From Hemibagrus wyckioides (taxonomy: Eukaryota; Chordata; Actinopteri; Siluriformes; Bagridae): a stretch of 64,000 nucleotides of DNA. Shown in pieces: positions 55,304 through 64,000 of the stretch. The stretch spans positions 5,084,573-5,148,572 of the forward strand of contig NC_080715.1 in the NCBI RefSeq assembly GCF_019097595.1, read 5' to 3'. A program made the position numbers and the translations under genes. How positions within the stretch are numbered: position 1 is the stretch's first letter; every line of letters begins with the position of its first letter. The notes under the pieces were generated by a model, which saw only the letters and a list, made by a program, of their open reading frames with translations, was not told the DNA's origin and did no database searches.

Positions 55304-55360
55304 CATCACCAAACCTTAATTTTACCTTTTTAACAGGGGTGTGTAGACCTATCCATTCTA
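55078..55360 (+). mobile_element. Tc1 right inverted-repeat remnant with (TTTA)n
   Basis: Inner motif GGGTGTGCATACTTATGCAAC at 55079 and outer motif ACAGGGGTGTGTAGACC at 55334, the pattern of Tc1 IR/DR ends. A TTTA array (55251-55303) lies between them. Confidence 0.65.
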
Positions 55361-56284
55361 TATCCTTTTATCTGTAATTTTAATATTCATCCCTGGATTT
55401 CATATTACATCATATTATTAAAAAAAGAAAATATCAGAAATACATGCTGTTCATTTTAATCATCTGGATAAGATGCCCGAGACTTAAGCAGGAGCGTAAC
55501 CTGACTCTGAATACACCTAACTTTCTCCTGTAACATCAGAGGTAACATTCCACAGCAGAAAGCATACAGTGAAATGCTGACACTTTTATTCTTTTTATTT
55601 GTAAAGCAGTTTCAGTAGTACAGGCTTTTATTTTACTCTCAAATGATAAACAGTACACAGCAGCAGAGTTACAATTTATTTCTGTAATGTCATGTGGTAC
55701 TGTAAGGGAGCTTTCTCTTTCAGTGTTATGTACTGAATAAATTAGAGTTAATAAATATATCAGGCACAGATCATGGCTCTTTCTGAAAGCTTATTCAGGT
55801 ATTATTCAGAAAAACAGGAAATAGGATTCCAGTTTTGGTCATTATGCAGTAATGCATTATAAACACTGCTTATAATCCATTCTGTAAACAATTTGATGCC
55901 TTTTCATTTGTAATTATATCAATACTGTGTGAATGATTATGCATAAGTCCTTCACAGAAAGTGATACAAACGTCTTTTTGCACAAATACTCTTAACTATT
56001 AAATAAACCATTTGTTTAATATTACTTCTGAAGTCCCTGTGAATGAGCTGTTACCACAGAAACCACTATATATTGGAATAGGGCATTTGTAAGCACTGAA
56101 ATACAGGGAATATAAAAGTCTCTATAGATTTATCAATGAACTAAGTAAAAGACCTGTTACTATAGAAACGAATATTATTCAGAAACTATAAAAAGTTTCT
56201 ATAGTTAAAGTTTTAATAAATCTAATTTATTATGATTGCATTAATACAGTAACTTATGATGCCACAGTTTGCCCACCACAGGTG
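55361..56284. other. unassigned AT-rich sequence
   Basis: No recognised feature. Confidence 0.4.
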
Positions 56285-56403
<119 letters not shown>

Positions 56404-56485
56404 CTGTGCAGGACACTCAAGATCTTCCACTCCAACCTTCACCTCCACACCATGTCTTCATGGAGCTCAGGGGCTCACCACAAAT
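56404..56485 (-). mobile_element. Tc1 transposase scrap
   Basis: CTCCACACCATGTCTTCATGG and AGCTCAGGGGCT match 42643-42675 in the remnant at 42370-42820. Confidence 0.7.
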
Positions 56486-56962
56486 AATGCAAGACACTTT
56501 TATCTAAAACCTTATACTGACAATATATTGACAGTATACCAATTACACAGATAAAATAACAAGCTCTATTAGCACTAACAGCCAAATCGGTATGGGTTAG
56601 GCTAGTGGTTTTTGAGAGATCTGCTAATCATGAAAAGGAGAAGCTGTGAAGACAAGTGAGGGCTGCACTGTCCAATCAACAGTGAGATAATTTTGTTCCT
56701 GTACAAAACAGTTCACATTAAATGAAGAAAGAGATATTGCAGTAAGATATTTGAATCATTTGATTGGCTAAAATATCAGATTATCAATTAGGAATATCAA
56801 GTTTTAAAGAAAACTTCAATGTCATGAAACCAATAAGATATTTAAATTATTTTGTTTTTCTTTTTTTTCTTCCCTTATGAAGCTAATCCCATGTTTTTGT
56901 TCTTATAAAGATAAGTTTCTTCTGATTCTGTAAAACAACTGGTAGTTGGAGAAAAGAGCTAT
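56486..56962. other. unassigned sequence
   Basis: AT-rich, nothing recognised. Confidence 0.4.
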
Positions 56963-56963
56963 A

Positions 56964-57040
<77 letters not shown>
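56963..57040. repeat. (AAT)n microsatellite
   Basis: About 24 AAT units. Confidence 0.95.
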
Positions 57041-57041
<1 letters not shown>

Positions 57042-57779
57042 TTTATCCCCAACTGAATTGGATAAATAAGCATCTGCTTCTTTAAGTGGAAAAAGTGAAT
57101 AATAATCAGAGAATTTAAGCTGTAAAGTGGAGCTGTTTTTGATGAGATAACACTAAGACAGATTGCATGTGTGGAGCTCGTGTCAAGCACAGACCCCAGA
57201 CAGAACGAGGACAACACGAGTGGATTTGTAAAGCTGTCACATCCAGGATGCTTACTGCTTACTGCAGCACAGTCTCAGCATCTGATGTTTTTCAGACAGC
57301 AGGAAGAAATGGATATGCGGAATATCAGTGATTGGGCACGTGTTGGATGAAAAGGTTTATTTAAAAACCAAACCAAGAAAGTAAACAAACCAAGAAGGGC
57401 AAATCCAATATGGTGGTCAAAAGGGCAACAAGCTAGCTACTTAACAAACCTGAAGGAATCATAGTAATCTGAAATTTGAAACTAGCAAGAAATTTAATAC
57501 TCTTTAAAAAACTTTAATACTTTACTTTAATACTTTAATACTTTAAAAAATTTATTTTTAGAACCAGGCTAGGAGCAGAACTTCACCATGAAGAAATTAA
57601 TGGGATTAGGAAATGATAAACAGGTGACTGTGATCAGAGATACACATCATTTGCCTACTCTCCATGGCATGTAATACAGAAGAACTAGGAAACAGAGAGG
57701 GCTTTGTTCAGGAGCTCCAGCAGTGGTAGCTTGTTAGACCTAGACCGCTTCTAGAAAGTAAAGGCAGACTTCCTGAAAC
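57041..57779. other. unassigned sequence
   Basis: 57330-57680 has the texture of a decayed interspersed repeat. No family assigned. Confidence 0.35.
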
Positions 57780-57915
57780 TTTTGGCAATATAATGTATAA
57801 CTTTTGTTGTGTCCATGTTGATGATTGAGTGTCTTTTTCATGTCCCACTCCACAGTGGTGGTTAATATGAAGCTCATATGAAAGTAGACACTTCAAGAAT
57901 TTGTAGTGTTTCAGA
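57780..57915 (-). repeat. unclassified interspersed repeat, copy B
   Basis: Reverse complement of 23790-23925: TTGTTGTGTCCATGTTGATG, CATATGAAAGTAGACAC. An edge reading CTTTTGGCAATATAATGTATA recalls a Tc1 terminus. Confidence 0.75.
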
Positions 57916-58393
57916 AGTGTTTCTGTTTTTTTAAGCCAGCTAGCTCTAGATAAAGTCAAATGCTGTTACTGTAATGTAATGTCAATGCAGCCATAAAGAG
58001 CAGATGTTGCTCCTGAGCTTCGTAATGATAATTTTAACATATTCCCACCTGAAGAATGAAAATAAACAGCAGTAATAGTCTTTAATAGATATAAATTATG
58101 ACATAAGCAATATCTGCTCCTGTCGAACATTGAGTGTATCTATAGATGGATAAGAAGTATGACCATTTTGTACATTAATATTTTATTTCAATGTAATCGA
58201 TAGCTAATTGCTGGGGTGTAAAGAGAATACCTCAGGATGAGCTGTTATTAGAAAATAAAATTCAGGGTGATAAAAACAAAAGGAAAAACAAGAACATATT
58301 GTAATTTGTATTATTAATGCAGACAAGAGAAGATGTTCCCTGCTATCACTTATGTCATGAACAATTCTGTGATCACCAGCCTCTATATTTCTC
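57916..58393. other. unassigned AT-rich sequence
   Basis: No recognised feature. Confidence 0.4.
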
Positions 58394-58403
58394 TTTCTTT
58401 CAT

Positions 58404-58470
<67 letters not shown>

Positions 58471-58473
58471 ATC

Positions 58474-58519
<46 letters not shown>
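58394..58519. repeat. (TTTC)n-(CT)n compound microsatellite
   Basis: About 18 TTTC units to 58470, then about 20 CT units. Confidence 0.96.
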
Positions 58520-58520
<1 letters not shown>

Positions 58521-58995
58521 TTACAGCATTTTGGATATTGAATTTTAAAAATATAGCCTCTAAAATTTCCCAGGGTTCGGTGCTTACGATACTGCTGGAA
58601 ACTTCCATCAGTGAGACGTCTCCCATCGGTGTGCTGGCTGGAAATGTTTTTTAGGAAACAAATCTTTTATTCAGGTTCATTAGTGCAGCATTGATTTTCA
58701 CTCTAGGTGGTGCACCAGAAGTGTTATTTAATATTTATGAATAAACTCTTACAGAGACCTCCTGAATGAGATTTAGTAAAAAAGAATATCATTCTGAACA
58801 TGAGGAAGAAGGAATAAAAGTGTAAAGAGTGAACAACGATAGAGGATTAAGAAGGGGAGAGAAACTAACCTGGGAGACAAGGAATGAAAGTTAGCGGAGA
58901 TGAATTAACGTTTATTTTGTCGAATTTTTGCAAATTCTGAAAATGCATTTCAGGAGTTTTTTGTAAAAGTTTTTTAAATCGCTTTAAACCATGTA
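58520..58995. other. unassigned sequence
   Basis: No recognised feature. It ends in the TA target of the next element. Confidence 0.4.
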
Positions 58996-59584
58996 CAGTG
59001 GAACCTCGGCATACAAATGCCCTCCTTTGTGAATTTCGCCTTGAGATTCGAAATTTTTAAAGTAATTTGCATCAGCATTTTTTGGCATACGAACGAACTG
59101 AACACTGGCTAAGTTATGCGTACGTCTGGGAGCCGTTCAAAACTTGTTCATGTCAAAGAAAAGCCAACAGAAGCGAATTCATGAATTTTACAGTTCTTTC
59201 TTCAGTCAGTGAAAGCTGTTTGGAAAGCGTCAACCCACGATACCGACGTTGTCTTCAGCATGCATTCAAAAGCTAGGTGATTTTTTGGGCGTGTTTTTGT
59301 TGACAGATTGGTGGTGTGGGCGGTCTGTTCTATTTTTAGCCCAAGCTTGGTGGCACGACTTCCTGTGAGGAGCCTTGACATGGAATGCTTGGCATGGGTC
59401 AGTTCTTTGTAAGTAGCCATACAGTTTACATACGCTTCGTATTGGTCATATTTGTCATATTTTTTGGATCGGATTATCTACATTTACATTATTTCTTATG
59501 AGAAAATTTATTTTGCAATGCAAATTTTCACCTTAAGAACTCGACCTCCAGAACAAATTCAATTTGTATGCCAAGGTTCCACTG
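58996..59584 (+). mobile_element. pogo/Tigger-like nonautonomous element (MITE)
   Basis: A 589-bp element with 23-bp inverted termini CAGTGGAACCTYGGCATAC (one mismatch), preceded by TA; the right TA appears mutated to CA. The terminus type is that of pogo/Tigger elements. The interior carries a minus-strand reading frame (59202-59420) that is also preserved in the partial copy at 16488-16800. It does not resemble a complete transposase. Confidence 0.87.
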
Positions 59585-59969
59585 CATTTATTAGCATGCC
59601 TGAAGTATACATCTATGAGACAAACAAGCAGCATGATAAATATATTAATGTATCACTTTAAGTAAAACTGGAGGTGAGCTGGAGCTGTGAGTTAATTGAA
59701 GTAGTTTAATCAAGAAAGCTAACAAACATCTTACAAGACAAAAACAAGAAAAGCAAGAAACATCCAAGGATATATATAACAGTGGCAAATGAAACACTGA
59801 TATTAATATTAACAGCAATCCCTGTTCATCTTACTCCTTTATTCTGATCTAGTGTTGTTCCTTTACTAACAAGAAAATGTTCAACTTTTAACTCATCTGT
59901 CTCATCTGTCCATGTAATATTCTAAAATGTTCTAGAAGCATTCTAGAAACATCCAGATTGTCCTTTGCA
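59585..59969. other. unassigned sequence
   Basis: AT-rich, nothing recognised. Confidence 0.4.
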
Positions 59970-60265
59970 AAATACAGTTTAACAATTTTGATCAGAGAGC
60001 AATAGTCCTTACATTCCCATAATCAAACTATGAAGCATGATGGTGGGAGCATCGTAGTTTGGGGCTGCTTTTGTACTTACAGCTTAAACAAATTAAACAA
60101 AAAAACATCAAGGCTACAATCTTCCACCTGAAGTTTATAAGAAGTCATGCAACAAGAAATTAATTTATTAGTTAGAGTGATACAACAAGAAAAAGTCAGA
60201 TGTTTTAAAAAGACCAAGTCAGAATCCAGAGCCCCAGCACAGATTAGATGATCCAAACCAGTTCC
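59970..60265 (+). mobile_element. Tc1-like remnant, type A copy 1
   Basis: AGTCCTTACATTCCCATAATC, AAGCATGATGGTGGGAGCATC, GTTTGGGGCTGCTTTT and GATGTTTTAAAAAGACCAAG. The same words occur in the same order at 62275-62640. Encodes a decayed GGGSIVVWGCF motif. Confidence 0.78.
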
Positions 60266-60605
60266 AGCATGACAGTGTTCCTGTGCATGAAAAGCCAGCT
60301 CCATGAAAACACCATGTGTTAAACTTGATGAAGTTGGAAGAACTCATGTGTCCTGCACAGACTCTGACTCAACCCCACTGAACGCCTTGGTAATGAACTG
60401 GAACTGGAGCCTCCTCAACATCCCAATGTCTGATCTCATTAATGCTCTTGTAGTTAAAGGAACACACATCTCCAGGCTTCAAGTTCTAATGGAAAACCTT
60501 TCCAGAGGTTTGGAGTGGAAAGAGGAACTAAATATGGAATAAGAAGTTCAACTAGAACATATAGGTGTGATGGTCAGGGGTGCCCAAACATTTAATCATG
60601 TAGTG
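60245..60605 (+). mobile_element. Tc1-like remnant, CACTAC terminus, right half
   Basis: CAGTTCCAGCATGACAGTG (FQHDSVPVHEK, second Asp region) through TGATGGTCAGGGGTGCCC to the terminus ATCATGTAGTG and TA at 60606. Same family as 42370-42820, opposite orientation. No usable frame. Confidence 0.8.
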
Positions 60606-60607
60606 TA

Positions 60608-61699
60608 CATTCCCTTTAGTTGTGTGCTAGAATCTATAATATGCTTAATATTATAACATCGTACCTAGTTTTCCAAGGATAGACTCTGGATGTCAGCTCG
60701 CGCTATGCTCTCTTCCGGTTTCCGTGAACACTTCTGAGTCAGCCACCATTTCGTACCGTGTGGTGCTATGTAAGCTCACCACAAGCTCCGTGTCTTCACC
60801 AGATGGTCTCTTCAGTTAACTATGTGTGCCTCAGAGCTATCCCAACTTTTTCAGTGTTTGCCTTGCCTGTTATGACCCTAGCCTGTTTTCCTGTTTGAAT
60901 TTTGCTTGTTCTCCTCCACCCTGCTTCTCATGCTACTGGATTCTTGGACTGTTCTCTGACTTGTATTTCTGCTGTTTCTTCATTGCTCTGCTTGCCAGTT
61001 ACTAGTTTATTGGACTGTTTTCTGACTTGGACTGAACTGTGTTTTCTGTCTGTGTCTGCATTTGGGTCCCATCTTGCCTTTCCTGACATTGGATCCTTTA
61101 AAACACTGAACAGGAGAAGAGTGGATTCAGAAAATGCATTAATGACGAATCAGCTAAATATGAGAAGAAAAACAATACAGATCATTTGTCACAACTGAAG
61201 GGAACAATAGCTCTTGCTATCAGTTGGTCTTTTAGCTGATTTACTCAGTAATGTGTTAAGAAGCCTTTGCTACAGGCCCGCCTTTCATCATCAACCCCAG
61301 CAGGCTCTGAAGAAGACAGCAGAGGCAGTTTTATCTTCATCTGGTCACTTCATGGTGATAGATCAGCAGTCGTAATGTATATGCACAGCCCTTCTTCTGA
61401 GAGGAGAACAATAACCCGGCTCATCTCTCCTTGATTAAGAGGCTGCTTTGTTTACTTTTGTTAAACCATGAAGAATACGGAGCAGCCTCGCCTTGACTCT
61501 GCGGTTTTCTGCCCGTCTCCTCAGTCAGCCAAGTGCACTTCATTTATTTCATGTGCCTTTAGGTGCCAAAATCTGTGAGCTTGCATTCTTTAAGTGAGAT
61601 TAGTCTGGTGTATCCTGATGAGTCAAGTGTAATTTCTCAGCAGTGCAATGAAGATGAAATACACACAAAAGCAAGAGATATATGTAAAAAAAAAAACAT
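60608..61699. other. unassigned sequence, possible LTR remnant plus balanced DNA
   Basis: 60680-61090 is CT-rich with repeated TTGGACTGTTCTCTGACTTG words and may be an old LTR, not proven. 61240-61560 is balanced non-repetitive DNA without an open frame. Confidence 0.35.
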
Positions 61700-62215
61700 G
61701 AATGCCTCCTGCCTAATATTGTCTAAGTCCCCTTGTGCCACAAAAACAGCTCTGAGCCTTTGAGACAGGGACTCCACAAGACCTCTGAAGGTGTGCTGAG
61801 GTATCTGGTATCAAAACATTAGCAGAAGTTCTGTGTAAGTTGGGAGCTGGGGGTCTCCATGGATCAGATTTGCTTGTTTGACAACCAACAGATGCTTAAT
61901 CAGATTGAGATCTGGGGAATCTGGAAACCAACTCAAACTCTTTGTCATGTTCCTCAAACTATCCCGGAAGTTTTTTTGCACTGTAGCAGAGCTTATTATC
62001 CTGCTGAAAGATGCAACTGCTGCTGGGAACACTGTTACCATGAAGGGCTGAACTTGGTGTGTAGCAATGCTTGAGTTGGTCCTACATGTCAAAGTAACAT
62101 ACACTAGATCTCCAAGACCCAAGGTTTCTCAGCAGAACATCACCCAGAGTATCTTGCCTTCTTCCCACAGTGCATCCTGGTGCCATCTCCTCCTCAGGTA
62201 AACAACTTACATGCT
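61700..62215 (-). mobile_element. Tc1-like remnant, C-terminal part (family of 28081-28988)
   Basis: Left edge CCTGCCTAATATTGT matches the end of the 28081-28988 element in complement. The minus strand encodes SWFPDSPDLNLIKHLL, with Lys where the catalytic Glu should be. Right edge at a CCTCAGGTAAACAACTTAC segment. Confidence 0.8.
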
Positions 62216-62274
62216 CTCTATTAATACTAATATTAATCCTAGAAAATTAAGATGTACAGTATTACTGTGTTTAT

Positions 62275-62640
62275 TAAAAAGTCCTTACATTACCATAATC
62301 AAATTGTGAAGCGTGGAGGTGGAAGCATCATAGTTTGGGGCTGCTTTGGTATCATTTACATTTCTGGTATTTGGCATACACCCATATCTAGAGTGACATC
62401 ATTTTATACAACTGAGGGTTCAGAGCCTTGCTCAGGGACCTAGCAGTGGCATCATGGTGGACTTGGGATTGAACTCACAACCTTCCAGTCAGTAGTCCAA
62501 CACCTTTCCCCCTTGTACTTGCTACTTCTGGGTCTGAACAGCTGAAACAAATTTTACAGAAAAATTTTGGATGTTTTAAAAAGACTAAGTCGGAATCCAG
62601 ACCAGGGCACAGATAAGATGACTAAATGGACAATGCTCTG
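62275..62640 (+). mobile_element. Tc1-like remnant, type A copy 2, with nested SINE
   Basis: AGTCCTTACATTACCATAATC and VKRGGGSIIVWGCF to about 62351, then a SINE to 62516, then CAGCTGAAACAAATTTTAC and GATGTTTTAAAAAGACTAAG, continuing the order seen at 59970-60265. Confidence 0.8.
62352..62516 (-). repeat. SINE, family 1, nested in Tc1 remnant
   Basis: ATTTACATTTCTGGTATTTGG, ACTGAGGGTTCAGAGCC, GGGATTGAACTCACAACC and CAGTAGTCCAACACC. The copy at 59970-60265 lacks it, so it is a later insertion. Confidence 0.87.
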
Positions 62641-62749
62641 TCCATTTAAGAAATCCCAGAAATGTAGATCTACCAAGACTGTGCTGTAGTGAGTAATTTC
62701 TCATCAAGTTATCGAGCCACTGTCAGAAATATGATTGAGGATACTGCTC

Positions 62750-63010
62750 CTAAAGGAGGTTCTTCGATGTAGCTCCAGGATTCCTGATTCCTAGGTGCAG
62801 TCTGTCATCTCTTCCACAGGTAAGTGACGTACATGCACTTGACCTTTCCTTGGACCATTTTTGGTAGATACTCACGACTGCATACCAGGAAAACCCCACA
62901 AGACCTGGAGATGCTATGACCAGGTCATCAAGCAATCACAATTTTGTCCTTGTGAAAGTCTCTCAGATGCTTTTGCTTGCCCATTTTTCCTGCTTTCACC
63001 ACATCAAATT
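62750..63010 (-). mobile_element. Tc1-like remnant, N-terminal part (family of 28081-28988)
   Basis: The minus strand encodes [12 protein letters not shown] preceded by helix-turn-helix-like sequence and, at the right edge, the MDK/SEF-like start region. It also contains ACAGGTAAGTGACGTACATGC, the segment found at the right edge of 61700-62215. Confidence 0.78.
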
Positions 63011-63169
63011 CAAATTTCAAAATTCGACTTCAAGAAAGGAGTGTTCTCTTACTGAAACCAGTGAAAGTATTGATTAAGTGAAGCACAACAAACAACCAAA
63101 AAACCAGAACCAAGTGTAGTTATTGACCTTTTATTATGCATTACATATTACGGCAATATGTCATATCTC

Positions 63170-63345
63170 ACTACTAATTGGAAGGTTGTGAGTTCAAATC
63201 CAAGGTCCACCAAGCTGCCACTGCTGGGCCTCTGAGCAAGGCCCTCAACCCTCAGTTGGTCAGTTGTATAAAATGAGACAAAATGTAAGTCGCTCAAGAT
63301 AGGTGCATCTGCCAAATTCCAGTAATGTAATGTAAAAACTTGTTT
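63170..63345 (+). repeat. SINE, family 1, with L2-like tail
   Basis: GTGAGTTCAAATCCAAGGTC, CCAAGCTGCCACTGCTGGGC, GGCCCTCAACCCTCAGTTGG, AATGTAAGTCGCTCAAGATAG and CATCTGCCAAATTCCAGTAA. Confidence 0.88.
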
Positions 63346-63639
63346 TTAATACATTTTGTGCTGTGCTTTGACTTAGCCATGTCTGTGAGACTGGATTCAT
63401 TTCAGAATTTTATTAATTGACTTGTGTTTTGTGTTTTAATGTGTGGTTAGTAAAGGCAAACAATGTAGAATTAAGGAAGGCAACCTAGAATTATCTATAA
63501 GAAGAACTAGAAAACAATGATTTGATGCTAGAATTGGACTACAAGGCTTTCAGATGACACAAAGAATCATCAGGATTTCCTATTTAGACAAATAAATCAG
63601 GGGCTAAACACACAACAGGTGACCACAATCTGATAACAA
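63346..63639. other. unassigned sequence
   Basis: Nothing recognised. It borders the LINE fragment at the window end. Confidence 0.35.
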
Positions 63640-64000
63640 AGTAATGTACAATTATTTGGGTGTATGCTTAAAGTACAGACTGGACTGGAGGACCCACACT
63701 GACACTGTATACAAGAAGGGAATGAGCAGACTCTATTTTCTGATGAAGCTCAGATCTTTCAATGTATGCAACAAGATGCTGGAGATCTTCTACCAGTCTG
63801 TGGTGGCGAGTGCCATTTACTGTGTTGTGGTGTGCTGGGGGGCAGCATCAGCAGGATTAACAAGCTAATTCACAAGGCTGGATCTGTCACTGGACACAAC
63901 CTGGAAATGTTTGAGTCAGTAATGACCAAACTGCTGTCCATCATGGACAATCTGTCTCACCCAGTCTACAACACACTACAGAGTCAGGAGCGCTCATTCT
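63640..64000 (+). mobile_element. LINE reverse transcriptase fragment, runs off the window
   Basis: Encodes YNYLGVCLKYRLDW, TVYKKGMSRLYFLMKLRSF and EIFYQSVVASAIYCVVVCWG, the C-terminal region of a fish non-LTR retrotransposon, then a frame break near 63868, with similarity continuing (TTESGALI-type sequence) to the last base. The 5' part is absent. Confidence 0.85.

Overview
The window looks like repeat-rich, AT-rich intergenic and intronic DNA from a teleost fish. A siluriform or other ostariophysan is my best guess, inferred only from the mix of Tc1-like transposons, L2-type LINEs and tRNA-derived SINEs with LINE-like tails. There is no operon structure, and most long open frames are microsatellite translations or decayed transposases.

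One host gene is convincing: a four-exon, plus-strand, secreted globular C1q-domain protein at 20462-27411. The four exons join in frame (226+102+135+281 = 744 nt, 247 residues). All introns are phase 1 with GT-AG borders, and the protein reads signal peptide, spacer, one cysteine, coiled coil, C1q domain. Its introns carry a perfect 42-bp inverted repeat and a CT/TA/GA palindrome (intron 1), a SINE-like repeat and a 1.6-kb Tc1 element (intron 2), and a SINE (intron 3).

Layout: 1-7.2 kb is microsatellites, a hexamer array with a 114-bp higher-order period (4840-5262) and a 31-bp minisatellite (6395-7180). 7.8-11.2 kb is a large inverted duplication whose core is almost identical between arms. 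11.5-12.8 kb is a Tc1 element (copy 1) inside a TA microsatellite. 13-18 kb holds SINEs, an L2 fragment, a MITE fragment and two blocks of a decayed tandem repeat. 20.4-27.6 kb is the C1q gene. 28.1-29.0 kb is an internally deleted Tc1. 31.7-36.5 kb holds SINEs, a 364-bp tandem duplication and Tc1 copy 2 (same family and orientation as copy 1). 37.1-38.0 kb is an L2 reverse-transcriptase 3' end. 42-45.5 kb has a Tc1 remnant and a 42-bp minisatellite split by a LINE fragment. 50-52.7 kb has LINE fragments and a decayed Tc1 with a 36-residue D-E spacing. 53.4-63.3 kb is a mosaic of Tc1, pogo-like MITE and SINE remnants with at least one clear nested insertion. The window ends inside a LINE reverse transcriptase.

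I did not find a new multi-gene system. The most notable signals are structural: Tc1 copies 1 and 2 carry complementary deletions and flank the C1q gene as direct repeats; the inverted duplication has a probable gene-conversion core; and two SINE families share a head but carry different LINE-like tails.
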